Positions 41,421 through 50,979 are shown, counted from the first letter of the stretch. The stretch: 64,000 bases of DNA from an uncultured Methanomassiliicoccales archaeon (GCA_959597175.1 CAUFXM010000002.1:1-64000), one strand, 5' to 3'. Notes: generated from the sequence alone by a model not told the origin. A program made the numbers and translations.

Positions 41421-42845
41421 TCATGCGTGCCTTATGCCTGTGTTAAGGGACATCTCCGAGTCGGTGGTGCACAGGTCGTCGAGCGACAGCTGGGACAGCT
41501 CGGTGTGACCGGACACCCTGAGGAACGTCCTGATCTCGTCCGCCACCGCGTTGAGGTAGTTTCCGACGCGCATCGCGCCCGCATCCTGGTCCAGTCTGGA
41601 CTCCAGTTCGGGGTCCTGGGTCGCAATGCCCATCGGGCACTTCCCGGTGTTGCAGATCCTGTACCGCTGGCATCCGAGGGCCATCATCGCGGCGGATGCG
41701 ATCGCCACCGCGTCCGCTCCCATAGCGAGGGCCTTGATGTAATCCCCGCTGGTGCGCAGCCCGCCGGTGATGACCAGCTCCTGGTCCATGTCGTGGGCGT
41801 CCATGTACCTCCTGGCTCTGGACAGGGCGTAGACCGTGGGGACGGATGCCGAGTCCTTCAGGAACCCGGGGGATGACCCAGTGGCACCGCCCCTGCCGTC
41901 GATGGTGATGAAGTCGCATCCGGAATGGGAGATGAACCCCAGGTCGTCCTCGATGTGCCCTGCGGCGATCTTGACCCCGATGGGGAGGCCGTTCGACCTC
42001 CTGCGGAGGGTGTCCACCAGGTCCCTCAGGTCTTCGGGCGTGTCGATACCGGGGAATCTGGACGGGCTCTGGATGTCCTCTCCCCTGCGCTTGCCCCTCA
42101 TGGCGGCGATGATGTCGGTGACCTTCTCCCCGGGAAGGTGCCCTCCCATGCCTGGTTTGGTGCCCTGCCCTATCTTGATCTCCACCGCGCCGGAGTGCTC
42201 CAGCGTGACCAGGTCGTAGCTGTAGCCATTGGGCACGTACTCGAAGATGTAGTTCCTGGCCGAGACCATCTCGTCCCACAGCGCGCCTCCCTCGCCGCTG
42301 CACATGGCGGTGCCCGCCATGGCGCTCCCCTTGGACAGTGCAATCTTTGCCCTGCCTGAGAGGGCCCCGAAACTCATGTGGCTGATGTAGACCGGCATCT
42401 CCAGGACCATCGGACGCCTCGCGCGCCTGCCGATCACCGTGCGTATGTTCACATCCGCGTCGGTGTCCAGCGGCGGATGCGCCAGCTGACCGCCGAGAAA
42501 GAGGATGTCGTCGAAGTTCGGCACGGGCATCATTGTGTCCATGGCGCTGTCCGGGCTCCTCCCGGTGAGGGCCATCGAGTGGATGGTGTCCATGACCCCT
42601 CCATCGTGCCTGACAAGGTTGGCGGGGACGTCGATGGATCCCTCGGCCACCGGCTCGGGTGCCGACACGGTCGTCTGTATGGGTTCGGACGTCCGGGCGG
42701 GGGCATCCTCCCCGACCAGCACGAACGCCGATTTCGGGGAGTGGCAAAGCGGACACACCCAGTCGTCCGGGAGGTCATCGAACCTCACGCCCTCGTCTTC
42801 CTCATCGTATATCTCGCCGCAGACCGAGCACCTGTAGACTGCCAT
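41421..42845 (-). CDS. Rubredoxin-glutamate synthase (GltS central/FMN domain) fusion protein
   Basis: A 474-residue fusion. Residues 1-45 form a rubredoxin with CSVCGEIYD and [11 protein letters not shown] holding one Fe. A linker of about 40 residues leads to a glutamate-synthase-type FMN barrel with [32 protein letters not shown] and the 3Fe-4S Cys cluster [10 protein letters not shown]. The glutaminase domain is absent. Archaeal stand-alone GltS proteins of this kind may make glutamate using reduced rubredoxin or ferredoxin, or may be FMN oxidoreductases of another type. A CTTTTAAC box about 25 bases before the ATG predicts a leaderless message. Confidence 0.9.
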   Translation of the reverse strand: MAVYRCSVCGEIYDEEDEGVRFDDLPDDWVCPLCHSPKSAFVLVGEDAPARTSEPIQTTVSAPEPVAEGSIDVPANLVRHDGGVMDTIHSMALTGRSPDSAMDTMMPVPNFDDILFLGGQLAHPPLDTDADVNIRTVIGRRARRPMVLEMPVYISHMSFGALSGRAKIALSKGSAMAGTAMCSGEGGALWDEMVSARNYIFEYVPNGYSYDLVTLEHSGAVEIKIGQGTKPGMGGHLPGEKVTDIIAAMRGKRRGEDIQSPSRFPGIDTPEDLRDLVDTLRRRSNGLPIGVKIAAGHIEDDLGFISHSGCDFITIDGRGGATGSSPGFLKDSASVPTVYALSRARRYMDAHDMDQELVITGGLRTSGDYIKALAMGADAVAIASAAMMALGCQRYRICNTGKCPMGIATQDPELESRLDQDAGAMRVGNYLNAVADEIRTFLRVSGHTELSQLSLDDLCTTDSEMSLNTGIRHA

Positions 42846-42885
42846 GTGGTTCCGTACGCGTTACGCGGTTAAAAGGGACGGGTGC

Positions 42886-44037
42886 TCAATCATCCGAGCC
42901 GTCACCGCGCCTGTCACCCACCAGGGCCGACTGGGCCCTATACACAGCACGTGCCATCCGAGGCACCAGACGCGTCGTGGCGCGTTCGACGGTCTGCATC
43001 CGGACGAACTCCAGCACCGAGCAAAGGGCGAAGATCCCAAGCATGCAGGCCAGCACGTACGGGACCAGGTCCGGAGACCCGTAGTGCGAGCCCATGTCGA
43101 GGGATTGGAAGATCCAGTGCCTCATCTGCGTATGCTCTTGGATCAGGTACACGCCGAACGTGGTGGATGCAATTACGTTGATCCAGCGGATGCGTCCAAG
43201 GTCCAGTCTCCTGAAGGTCAGGAATGTGAGCGTCGCCACGAGCACCACAATGATGCTCCTGTCCTCTCCCCAGACCATGGTGGATTCGAACGGCCGGAGG
43301 CCGCCGACTGGGCCGGACAGGTCTATGTCGGCTATCAGCAGCGCCATCAGCCCGATCGATGCCAGCGTCAGCATCCCGTAGTGTCCGGCGCTCTTATCGA
43401 ACGATTCGGGGTGCAGGCCGATGTAGGCCCCAACGACGTACATCGCCAGGAACATTATGATCTGGCTCCCGTACATGCCGCTGTGGGTGAATGGGGGTAT
43501 CACGAACCATACGAACAGCATCATGACGATCAGGGTCAGATGCTCGCGCCTGTCCAGTCCATTGAGCAGTCTGTTCACGAACGGGACGAACGGCAGGAAG
43601 ATGAGGTAGGCCGAGGCGAACCACCAGGTCCCGGAGATCACAGGCAGGAGCTGGGACGTCCACTCTATCGAGTCCGCCGGGACATCTCCGAACACGATGA
43701 AGATGACGTTGAAGATCACGGATGTCGTGAACACCTGGAGCCAGAGCTTCAACAGCTTCGGAACGACCGGGCCCTTCGAGCTCACCATGAAGTAGCCGGT
43801 GATCAGAACGAAGATCCACACGCCTATCTTCCCGAAATGATAGATGAACTGGATGAAGAACGGGTCCGGCGCGAGTTCGAATGTATGGTCCAGCCCGTAC
43901 GGCCAGCCGCCGTAGAGGGCGATGTGGTGCAGGATGACCATCATCATCGCGACTATCCTGAGCACCTCGAAGTTGGAATCCCTCTCCCTGCGCTTGGTCC
44001 CGGATCCCCTTCCGTTCCCTGCCTGATACCATCTCAC
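42886..44037 (-). CDS. Acyltransferase-3 family membrane protein
   Basis: A 383-residue protein with ten membrane helices of the acyltransferase-3 (OafA/WecH/YiaH-like) group. It has RDSNFEVLRIVAMMMVILHHIALYG with the conserved His in helix 1, the HFGKIGVWIFVLITGYFMV helix 2, and STTFGVYLIQEHTQMR near the C-terminus. It probably acetylates or otherwise acylates surface glycans or lipids. A CTATTAATA box about 25-28 bases upstream of the ATG suggests a leaderless transcript. Confidence 0.87.
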   Translation of the reverse strand: MRWYQAGNGRGSGTKRRERDSNFEVLRIVAMMMVILHHIALYGGWPYGLDHTFELAPDPFFIQFIYHFGKIGVWIFVLITGYFMVSSKGPVVPKLLKLWLQVFTTSVIFNVIFIVFGDVPADSIEWTSQLLPVISGTWWFASAYLIFLPFVPFVNRLLNGLDRREHLTLIVMMLFVWFVIPPFTHSGMYGSQIIMFLAMYVVGAYIGLHPESFDKSAGHYGMLTLASIGLMALLIADIDLSGPVGGLRPFESTMVWGEDRSIIVVLVATLTFLTFRRLDLGRIRWINVIASTTFGVYLIQEHTQMRHWIFQSLDMGSHYGSPDLVPYVLACMLGIFALCSVLEFVRMQTVERATTRLVPRMARAVYRAQSALVGDRRGDGSDD

Positions 44038-44156
44038 GCCTATCGATTAAGTGTACGTGATATTAATAGGAGCTATGTGTACGACCGAGGCCCGTCCGAG
44101 GGGCCGCGGTTCCGGCACAGGCGTGTCCGACAGAACGCTGCCGTTCGGGGGCATGT

Positions 44157-44185
44157 GGCCCGTCGGGACGGTCCCCCGACGGGCC
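44157..44185 (-). terminator. Strong hairpin after tldE
   Basis: GGCCCGTCGGG and CCCGACGGGCC form an eleven-base perfect stem with a seven-base loop, six bases past the tldE stop on the minus strand. It closes the M24 peptidase-tldD-tldE operon. Confidence 0.6.
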
Positions 44186-44191
44186 TTGGGG

Positions 44192-45517
44192 TCAGTTGCC
44201 GACCAGTTCCGTCCCGGAGAAGCTCATCGTAGGGACGGTCACGACGCCCATCTGCCTGAGGTCGTTGCCGATCATCTCGATGTTCTTCACGGCCTCCAGC
44301 ATGTTGCCCATGAGCAGGGCGTTGTTGACCGTGTCCACGACCTCGCCCTTCCTGATGATGTATCCGCACCTGACGTTCAGACCGAACCTGCCGGTCATCT
44401 CGTCGGCCTCCGGCCAGGCGAACCTCTCCACGAATATCCCGTCGTCCGTCTGGGCGACGATGTCCTCCGGCGTGTATCTGCCAGGTTTCACGGTGGCGTT
44501 GAGGGCCTTGATCACAGGGGTGCGTTCGTATGCGCCCATCGCCTCCACGCTGGACCTGCGCATTCCGTTGCCGGTGCTGTCGCCGCAGAAGGAGTCCCTC
44601 AGGAACGACCTCAGGACGCCGCCCTCCACGATGGTCCTCCTCTCGGCAGGGGTGCCCTCGTCGTCGAAGACGCAGGACAGTGGAGCGGGCACCGTGGGGT
44701 CGTCCACTACGGTGAGCTGCTCCGACGCGACCTCCTTCCCCAGGGAGTCCTTCCACATACTGGTGCCGTACTTCACGTTCTCCCCGTTGACGGCGGAGAT
44801 GACGGAGGAGTTCATCATGTCTCCCAGCTGTCCGGGCGGGAGGATCATGGTGAGCCTCCTGCTTCCTCTGAACTCGTGGCTGGACGCCGCCGCCCTCGCC
44901 TGCCTGGCCAGGGACTCCCCGATCCCGGGCAGGTCGATGTCCAGGTGGGTGCCGTGGAACGTCTCCATCCCCTCTCCGGGGTGGTCCCCCACGGTCATGG
45001 ACGTGAAGTGCCCGTAGACCAGGGTGCTCCTGTGGTCGCAGTCCACGCCGTTCCCGTTCATCACCCTGCAGTCGTTGGTGGACACCCTGATCTGGGCCCT
45101 GGGTATGTTCACGGGGCAGCTGTCGATCAGGACCTTTGCCATCTCCCTCAGGTCCTCGGGGGTGATGTCCTCCACCCTCCTGTCCCAGACGTCCGGTGCG
45201 GCTATTCTCGCGCTCCCGGGCTGGGAGTAGCCCTTGAAGTCGGGGCTCTCGGGGGAGCGGCGGAGGACCGACTCCGCCATGGACACGCACCTGCCCACGG
45301 ATCCGTCCCCGTCGAGGGTGACCGAGGCCTTGCCCTGCCTCCCCCCGTCGGCGACCCTCACCATGAGTCCCTCGTCCAGCTTGGTCTCTATGTTGCTTAT
45401 CTTCGAATCGTCGATGTAGACGGTGTTTATCACCGCGCGGGACACGTAGGCCTCGGCCTGTCCGTAGTCCCTGACGGCCTCCATGGCCTTCTCAGCGTAG
45501 TATCCGATGTCGCTCAC
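44192..45517 (-). CDS. tldE: TldE/PmbA family protease subunit
   Basis: A 441-residue PmbA/TldE homologue, the non-catalytic partner of TldD. Together they form a heterodimeric zinc protease that accepts unfolded or modified peptides (in bacteria, microcin B17 processing and CcdA degradation). Family landmarks are DDSKISNIETKLDEGLMVRVADGG, VYGHFTSMTVGDHPG and the C-terminal GRYTPEDIVAQTDDGIFVERFAWPEADEMTGRFGLNVRCGYIIRKGEVV. As expected for TldE there is no HExxxH motif. A GTG start at 45517 overlaps the tldD stop (GTGA). Confidence 0.92.
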   Translation of the reverse strand: MSDIGYYAEKAMEAVRDYGQAEAYVSRAVINTVYIDDSKISNIETKLDEGLMVRVADGGRQGKASVTLDGDGSVGRCVSMAESVLRRSPESPDFKGYSQPGSARIAAPDVWDRRVEDITPEDLREMAKVLIDSCPVNIPRAQIRVSTNDCRVMNGNGVDCDHRSTLVYGHFTSMTVGDHPGEGMETFHGTHLDIDLPGIGESLARQARAAASSHEFRGSRRLTMILPPGQLGDMMNSSVISAVNGENVKYGTSMWKDSLGKEVASEQLTVVDDPTVPAPLSCVFDDEGTPAERRTIVEGGVLRSFLRDSFCGDSTGNGMRRSSVEAMGAYERTPVIKALNATVKPGRYTPEDIVAQTDDGIFVERFAWPEADEMTGRFGLNVRCGYIIRKGEVVDTVNNALLMGNMLEAVKNIEMIGNDLRQMGVVTVPTMSFSGTELVGN

Positions 45518-46923
45518 TGTCCTCCCCCCACGATCATCCTGGCGCGCATGTACGGTCCCCCGGACGACACGCGGACCCAGTCCTCGATGCCCTTGCCGCA
45601 CATCCCGCCGTCCAGCACGACCTCCTTGGAGAGGGCGTCCGCCGACGAGAGGATGTCCACAGACTTCCCGGTGAGGGTGAACGACTGCAGCGGCTTCACG
45701 ATCTCGCCGTTCCTGATCAGGAAGCCCCTGAGGCACTTGGCCTCGAAGCATCCCCCGACGGGGTCCTCCATGCCGTTGACCATCTTGTCGCAGAGGATGC
45801 CGTCCTTTGTGTCCGCTATGATCTCGTCCCTGTCCCACTCGCCGGGCCCGAAGTATGTGTTGGTCATCCTGACCCAGACCCTCTTCCCGTGGTTCTCCGC
45901 CCTGCCGTTGCCGGTAGGCCTGCATCCCAGCTGGGAGGCGGTCTCCAGGCTGTGCATGTACCCTTTGTACACTCCGTCCTCTATGATGGTGGTGCACGAG
46001 GAGGGCGTGCCCTCGTCGTCGAACGGTACCGAGCCATGGGCACCGCGGACGGTGCCGTTGTCGTACATTGTGATGATGTCGGAGGCCACCTTCCTCCCGA
46101 CGGCGCCGGTGAGGAACGACCTCCTTTTGGTGATCTCGTCGCCCTCGGAGGCGTGGCCCATGGCCTCATGTGCCAGCAGGCCGGAGACCATGGGGTCGGA
46201 GATGACGGTCAGGTTCCCGGACGGGGCCCTGTCCGCCTTCAGCGTCTCGATGGCCTCCCTCGCCGTGACTCTGCCCAGCTCCTCCAGGTCCGCATCCCTG
46301 ACGATCTCGTATCCGAGGGTGCTGTCGGGGCCGTCGTAGTAGCGTTCCATCCTCTGACCCTCGGCGGCCACGGACATGGCCCTGCACAGGGTGCGGACCT
46401 CCTCCCAGCTCAGGTCGGATCCAGCGGAGTTCACCAGGGCGTTGGTCTTGACCTCCTCCGAGTAGGACCCGACGCTGTTGATGATCCTGTCGTCGATCCT
46501 CTGGGCGCGGTCCAGGTCCTGGGCCGCGGCTATCTTCTCGTCCAGCTCCACGGAGTCCGGATGTACCCTCACATCGGCTCTGCGGTGCTCCCTCACGGTC
46601 GCCGGTTCCAGCGGCAGGTCGGACTTCCTCTCCCCGGAGGCGTTCCTGACGGCCTGCTCCGCGGCCCTCATGACATCCTCCCTGTCGAAGGAGGTGGAGG
46701 TCCCGTATCCCCACCTGCCTCCGGCCCAGGCCCTGAGGCAGACACCGCCGGTGCTCTTCTGCACCAGCTGGCGGATGTTCCCGTTCATGGAGCTGACTCC
46801 CACCACCCTCACGGTCTGGGACCTGGCGTCGGAGAACTCGGCGCCCATGTCGCTCATCCTCTCCACGGCCCCGTGGAGGATGTCCTGGGCGTCCTCCGCC
46901 CTCATCATGACCGCCTGCATCAT
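45514..46923 (-). CDS. tldD: TldD family zinc metalloprotease
   Basis: A 469-residue TldD. The zinc-binding motif HEAMGHASEGD (HExxxH) occurs near residue 247, and the third ligand is expected in the C-terminal region around GGCFEAKCLRGFLIRNGEIV. It degrades peptides jointly with TldE, encoded immediately downstream with a four-base overlap. The ATG at 46923 overlaps the stop of the M24 peptidase gene (ATGA), so three peptidase genes are tightly coupled. Confidence 0.94.
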   Translation of the reverse strand: MMQAVMMRAEDAQDILHGAVERMSDMGAEFSDARSQTVRVVGVSSMNGNIRQLVQKSTGGVCLRAWAGGRWGYGTSTSFDREDVMRAAEQAVRNASGERKSDLPLEPATVREHRRADVRVHPDSVELDEKIAAAQDLDRAQRIDDRIINSVGSYSEEVKTNALVNSAGSDLSWEEVRTLCRAMSVAAEGQRMERYYDGPDSTLGYEIVRDADLEELGRVTAREAIETLKADRAPSGNLTVISDPMVSGLLAHEAMGHASEGDEITKRRSFLTGAVGRKVASDIITMYDNGTVRGAHGSVPFDDEGTPSSCTTIIEDGVYKGYMHSLETASQLGCRPTGNGRAENHGKRVWVRMTNTYFGPGEWDRDEIIADTKDGILCDKMVNGMEDPVGGCFEAKCLRGFLIRNGEIVKPLQSFTLTGKSVDILSSADALSKEVVLDGGMCGKGIEDWVRVSSGGPYMRARMIVGGGQ

Positions 46924-48014
46924 ACCACCGTGAAGGAGTGGTCGAAGGACGTGAGCACTTCGCATCCGTCCTCGGTTATCAGGCAGGTGTCCTCGATCCT
47001 TATCCCTCCGACCCCTGGGATGTAGATCCCTGGCTCGGCGGACACCACGTTCCCCGCCTTCAGGATCTGCTCTGACTTGGAGTACACGGAGATGGGCTGG
47101 TGCACGTCCATTCCGATGCCGTGGCCGAAGGTGTGGATGAACCTGCCCTTGAACTCCGAGTTGTCGATGATCTCCCTGGCGGCGATGTCCGCGTTCTTGG
47201 CCGGCGCCCCGGCCCTGTACTCCGCGATGCCGGCCCTCTGGGCCTCCAGAACGACCTCGTAGGCCCTCTCCAGGATCTCCGGGGGCCTCCCCAGGAACAC
47301 GGTGCGGGTCATGTCGGAGCAGTACCTGTCGTACTTGGTGCCGAAGTCGAAGAGGGCGGTGTCGCCCTGCTTCAGGCGGTAGTCGCAGGGCATGTGGTGC
47401 GGCTGCGAGGAGTAGGGTCCGAACGCCGCGATTGTGTCGAATGCGTTGCCCGTGCCCCCCAGCTCCCTCATGCGGGCGTCCATCCTGGCGGCGACCTCCT
47501 TCTCGGAGACACTCTCGGACAGCATGTCCGGGATCTCCCCGGCGACCACGGACGAGATCCTGCAGGCCTCCCTGGTGGCCGCGATCTCCCTCTCGTCCTT
47601 CACGTTGATCGTCTCGGCTATCGCCTTGCTTGCGTTGGCCACCTCTATGCCCTCCGCTGTCCTCCTCACGTAGTCCACTGCGGCGTACGTGGCGGAGTTC
47701 ACGTTGAAACCGACCTTGGTGCACCCCTTCAGGGCATCCTTGATGAACGCGTCGCGCTCGGCGCGGTCGTGGTACACGCGAACGTCTCCCGCTCCCTCGC
47801 GGGCGCCCTCCTCCTCGAGGATGCTGACTATCACGTCCAGGTTCCCGTCCGGTCTGACGATGGCGAAGGATCCCTCGAATGTCCCCGATTTCTGCTCTGT
47901 GAGGTACCAGAACGTGGAGTCGAGGAAGGGCTCGCCGTCGTTGGCGATGACGACCGCCTCGATGCCCTCCGCGTTGGCGTTTGAGATGAGCCTTTCGGCC
48001 CTGGTTTTAGGCAT
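46920..48014 (-). CDS. M24 family Xaa-Pro dipeptidase/aminopeptidase
   Basis: A 364-residue pita-bread metallopeptidase of the Xaa-Pro group with a creatinase-like N-terminal domain (about 1-125). Dinuclear metal ligands are visible: Asp in LFDFGTKYDRYCSDMTRT (two Asp), His in FGHGIGMDVHQP, Glu in VVSAEPGIYIPG and Glu in GIRIEDTCLI. It cleaves peptides with Pro at the second position. A CATTATATC box about 25 bases before the ATG predicts a leaderless start for the M24-tldD-tldE operon. Confidence 0.93.
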   Translation of the reverse strand: MPKTRAERLISNANAEGIEAVVIANDGEPFLDSTFWYLTEQKSGTFEGSFAIVRPDGNLDVIVSILEEEGAREGAGDVRVYHDRAERDAFIKDALKGCTKVGFNVNSATYAAVDYVRRTAEGIEVANASKAIAETINVKDEREIAATREACRISSVVAGEIPDMLSESVSEKEVAARMDARMRELGGTGNAFDTIAAFGPYSSQPHHMPCDYRLKQGDTALFDFGTKYDRYCSDMTRTVFLGRPPEILERAYEVVLEAQRAGIAEYRAGAPAKNADIAAREIIDNSEFKGRFIHTFGHGIGMDVHQPISVYSKSEQILKAGNVVSAEPGIYIPGVGGIRIEDTCLITEDGCEVLTSFDHSFTVV

Positions 48015-48113
48015 GCCTGGACATTATTGGCGGAGATATAATGCGATGTCGATGCAACCTTCGGGGATGTATCGATTTTATCGTCCCATGCGGATTAGGA
48101 TTCGGGGTTCGGT

Positions 48114-48365
48114 ATGGCGGCCACCGCCGAGAGGTGGTCGGCGCTGAACGGGACGGCCATCAGGCCCGAGGATATACGCTGTTTCGGGTTCAGAGGGGAC
48201 GGACCGAGGCCGGAGTATTGTGAGAACCACTGCAGGGTGCGTAAATGCGCATCGGAGAGGGGTCTCGAAGCCTGCGGCGATTGCCTGGAGATGGATGGTT
48301 GCCCCTGGATGGGGGCGATAATAACCAGCACCCCCCCCCAGGTCCTCGAGAACCTGAAAGGTTGA
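48114..48365 (+). CDS. Short Cys-rich DUF3795-like protein
   Basis: An 83-residue protein with eight or so cysteines; the pattern CRVRKCASERGLEACGDC matches the C-terminal half of DUF3795, a presumed metal-binding module. DUF3795 proteins normally begin with a CGLxCxxC segment about 40 residues earlier, but here an in-frame stop lies six codons before the ATG, so the N-terminal motif is missing. It is either a natural short form or a truncated gene. A GATTTTATCG element near 48074 could be its promoter. Confidence 0.65.
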   Translation: MAATAERWSALNGTAIRPEDIRCFGFRGDGPRPEYCENHCRVRKCASERGLEACGDCLEMDGCPWMGAIITSTPPQVLENLKG

Positions 48366-48377
48366 GTAATAAAAGGG

Positions 48378-48407
48378 GTCGGTACCGGGAGGTGCCCCGG
48401 GACCGAC
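48378..48407. terminator. Bidirectional hairpin between DUF3795 and nadX
   Basis: GTCGGT/ACCGAC and CCGGG/CCCGG pair in a two-step stem between convergent genes; an A-rich TAATAAAA precedes it, which supplies a U-rich tail for the minus-strand nadX message. Confidence 0.55.
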
Positions 48408-48417
48408 GCAATCAGGG

Positions 48418-49224
48418 TCAGATGCCGATCCACTCGTTCCTGACGATCCTCTTCAGTGCGGAGATCGCGGACATCGCTGCAAGGTATGATGTCTTGGGGT
48501 TGTCGGGGGACGGGACGTTGTATGTGTGGCATGTCATCTCGCCGAACTCGCCCTTCACCCTGAGCTCGTGGGAGTTGCTGTGGCTCTCGGGATCCAGGAC
48601 GATTGTGACCTTTGTCCTGTCGAAACCCACGCCGAGCAGCGCAACCGTTGCGGCGACGTTGATGTTCCTGGGAAACAGTTTGACGGCCTCCCTTGCGGTG
48701 CCGGAGTAGATGGTGGTGCGTTCGGCGATGCTGTCCACGTCGATGCCCTTCTCGATGATCCAGTCCACCCCCTCCAGGCTCTTCGGACCCTTTGTGGTGA
48801 TGAGCTCGACCTCGTCCAGCTCCCCGACCGCGGACGAGCGGAGCCCGTCGGTTCCGCACACCGCTCCCGAGGGGATGAAGATCTTGGCCTCGGACTGGGC
48901 CGCCTTCTCCTTGACGCTCTCCCTGAACCCGTCGTCCACCAGCGCTCCGACGGACATGATCATTATGTCCACACCCCTGGCGACCACCTTGGGCACGATG
49001 CTCTTCGCCGCGTTCTGGGAGGCGGCCTCGACGACCAGGTCGCTGTGGTAGAGCTCCTCCTCGATGTCGGTGATGACGATTGCTTTGTTCAGCTCGGACG
49101 CCAGCCTCTCGGCCCTGGGCGCGTCCTCATCCATGAGGTATATCCTCTTGACCTCCGCCATCTCATCGGCGGCCTTTGCGAGTTTGGACCCTATGGATCC
49201 GCACCCCACGATCGTTATGCGCAT
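48418..49224 (-). CDS. nadX: L-aspartate dehydrogenase
   Basis: A 268-residue NAD(P)-dependent dehydrogenase converting aspartate to iminoaspartate for quinolinate and NAD synthesis. It begins ITIVGCGSIGSKLAKA and has the family's VEAASQNAAKSIVPKV, FIPSGAVCGTDGLRSS, and GTAREAVKLFPRNINVAATVALLGVG with the catalytic His expected in SHSNSHELRVKG. The ATG at 49224 is selected because it opens the first Rossmann strand and lies 25 bases after a CTATATACC box. NadA and NadC are not in the window. Confidence 0.93.
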   Translation of the reverse strand: MRITIVGCGSIGSKLAKAADEMAEVKRIYLMDEDAPRAERLASELNKAIVITDIEEELYHSDLVVEAASQNAAKSIVPKVVARGVDIMIMSVGALVDDGFRESVKEKAAQSEAKIFIPSGAVCGTDGLRSSAVGELDEVELITTKGPKSLEGVDWIIEKGIDVDSIAERTTIYSGTAREAVKLFPRNINVAATVALLGVGFDRTKVTIVLDPESHSNSHELRVKGEFGEMTCHTYNVPSPDNPKTSYLAAMSAISALKRIVRNEWIGI

Positions 49225-49327
49225 GCTACCGCCGATGCAGGGGATAGGTATATAGGGTTTACCTAAAAGTGGGGTTCCGGCAGCGGATTCTGCGAGCCTT
49301 CGTCGCATCCGCTACGAAAAACGTTGG

Positions 49328-49360
49328 GGGTCTGACGGATTCCGAATGTCCGTCAGACCC
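49328..49360 (-). terminator. Terminator of hcp
   Basis: GGGTCTGACGGA and TCCGTCAGACCC form a twelve-base perfect stem just after the hcp stop. On the minus strand it is followed by CCAACGTTTTT, giving a short U-tail. Confidence 0.7.
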
Positions 49361-49367
49361 AGGCGCA

Positions 49368-50915
49368 TCACCCTTTCCTTCCGAGCATCTCCTCCATGTC
49401 CGTCTCCGGGTCGGAGATCGGATGGATGTCGAAGTTCTCGACCAGCACCTTCAGCACTCCCGGGGACACGAATGCCGGCAGGCTGGGTCCCAGGTAGATG
49501 CCCCTGACGCCCAGGTGGAGCAGGGTCAGGAGTATGCATACGGCCTTCTGCTCGTACCAGGACAGGACCATGCTCAGGGGAAGGTCGTTGACCCCGCATC
49601 CGAAAGCGTCGGCGAGGGCGACGGCCACCTGGATCGCCCCGTAGGCGTCGTTGCACTGTCCCATGTCCAGCAGGCGCGGGATGCCGCCGATGTCCCCCAG
49701 GGCCAGGTCGTTGAACCTGAACTTCCCGCAGGCAAGGGTCAGGACCACCGAATCGGACGGTGTCCTCTGGACGAACTCCCTGAAGTAGCTCCTGCCGGGC
49801 TTGGCTCCATCGCATCCTCCAACCAGGAAGAAGTGGCCGATTGCACCGGACTTGACGCCATCCACGATGGCGCCCGCGTTGGCAAGGACGGCCTCCCTTC
49901 CGAAGCCGGTGGTGTAGACCACCTTCCCGGACACGCTCTCGCGGAACCCACCCGTCGCCAGCGCCCTCTCGATGAGGGGGGTGAAGTCTCCGTCGGCGAT
50001 GTGGACGGTGCCCGGATGGGCTACGGGGCCCGATGTGAACACGTTCCCGATGTAGCCGTCCTTCGGGGGCATCAGGCAGTTGGTGGTGAACAGGACGGGG
50101 ACGTCGATGCCGTCCATCTCGGTCCTCTGGTTCTGCCAGGCGGTGCCGTAGTGCCCCTTCAGATGCCTGTATTTGGAGAGTTCGGGGTATGCGTGGGCGG
50201 GGAGCATCTCCCCGTGGGTGTATATGCTGATGCCCTTCCCCTCGGTCTGCTCAAGGAGATTCTTTAGATCCTTCAGATCATGGCCGGAGACGATGATGGC
50301 GGGTCCCTTGACGATGTCGGTGGACACCTGGACCGGGGCGGGGATGCCGAAGCACTCGCGGTTCGCCTCGTCCAGGATCCTCATGCACTCCAGATTCGAC
50401 TCCCCCACCTCCATGGCCATGGCCAGGAGCATGCCGGCATCAGAATCGGAGTCCAGCATGGCGAGTCCCCTGTAGATTGTTCCCATGACTCTCTCGCTGG
50501 TCCTCCCGAGTATGGCGGCATGGTACGCGTACGCGGCCATGCCGCGTATCCCGAAGAGAATCAGGGACTTCAGGGACCTGACGTCATCCTGGGCGTTCCA
50601 CAGCCTCCCCAGGTCCATGGGTTCTGCGCCTCCGGAGAGCCTCTCGACCTCTTCGGTCTGGCACTCGATGTCCTCGGGATCGAAGTCCACGTTGGTCAGT
50701 GTCGAGAACAGTGCCCTGAGGACCGTCATGTCGCCGTCGGGGCCCAGGTCCCCGACCGCGGGGGAGCGTGCCAGACCAACCAGGGCGCCAGTGAGACTGT
50801 CCTGGAGGTCCGAGACCCGGGCGGTCTTCCCACAGACCCCGGTCATTCCTCTGCAGCCCGTCCCTCCGGCGGTCTGCTCGCACTGGTAGCAGAACATCTT
50901 GATTTCGGATTCCAT
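49368..50915 (-). CDS. hcp: Hydroxylamine reductase / hybrid cluster protein
   Basis: A 515-residue hybrid cluster protein. It has the N-terminal iron-sulfur site MFCYQCEQTAGGTGC...GVCGK, and the hybrid-cluster ligands in AHAYPELSKYRHLKGHYGTAWQNQ, LFTTNCLMPP and LACGKFRFNDLALGDIGGIPRLLDMGQCNDAYGA. Hcp removes nitric oxide and hydroxylamine in anaerobes. Start at 50915 is chosen because GGAGG lies eight bases upstream; homologues begin at the internal Met of MFCYQC (50897). It is divergent from a Crp/Fnr regulator that shares the intergenic operator. Confidence 0.95.
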   Translation of the reverse strand: MESEIKMFCYQCEQTAGGTGCRGMTGVCGKTARVSDLQDSLTGALVGLARSPAVGDLGPDGDMTVLRALFSTLTNVDFDPEDIECQTEEVERLSGGAEPMDLGRLWNAQDDVRSLKSLILFGIRGMAAYAYHAAILGRTSERVMGTIYRGLAMLDSDSDAGMLLAMAMEVGESNLECMRILDEANRECFGIPAPVQVSTDIVKGPAIIVSGHDLKDLKNLLEQTEGKGISIYTHGEMLPAHAYPELSKYRHLKGHYGTAWQNQRTEMDGIDVPVLFTTNCLMPPKDGYIGNVFTSGPVAHPGTVHIADGDFTPLIERALATGGFRESVSGKVVYTTGFGREAVLANAGAIVDGVKSGAIGHFFLVGGCDGAKPGRSYFREFVQRTPSDSVVLTLACGKFRFNDLALGDIGGIPRLLDMGQCNDAYGAIQVAVALADAFGCGVNDLPLSMVLSWYEQKAVCILLTLLHLGVRGIYLGPSLPAFVSPGVLKVLVENFDIHPISDPETDMEEMLGRKG

Positions 50916-50979
50916 CTCTTCAGCCTCCGTCGATTGATTTCTGCCGTCATCAAGATGGTGTGGTTAATATAACAGAAAC

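Noticed and set aside
49240..49265. TTTTAGGTAAACCCTATA near the nadX promoter looked like a fifth TTAGG-N4-CCTAA site.
   Set aside because: The second half is shifted by one base (CCCTA) and the symmetry fails, and only one copy is present, so it is not counted.
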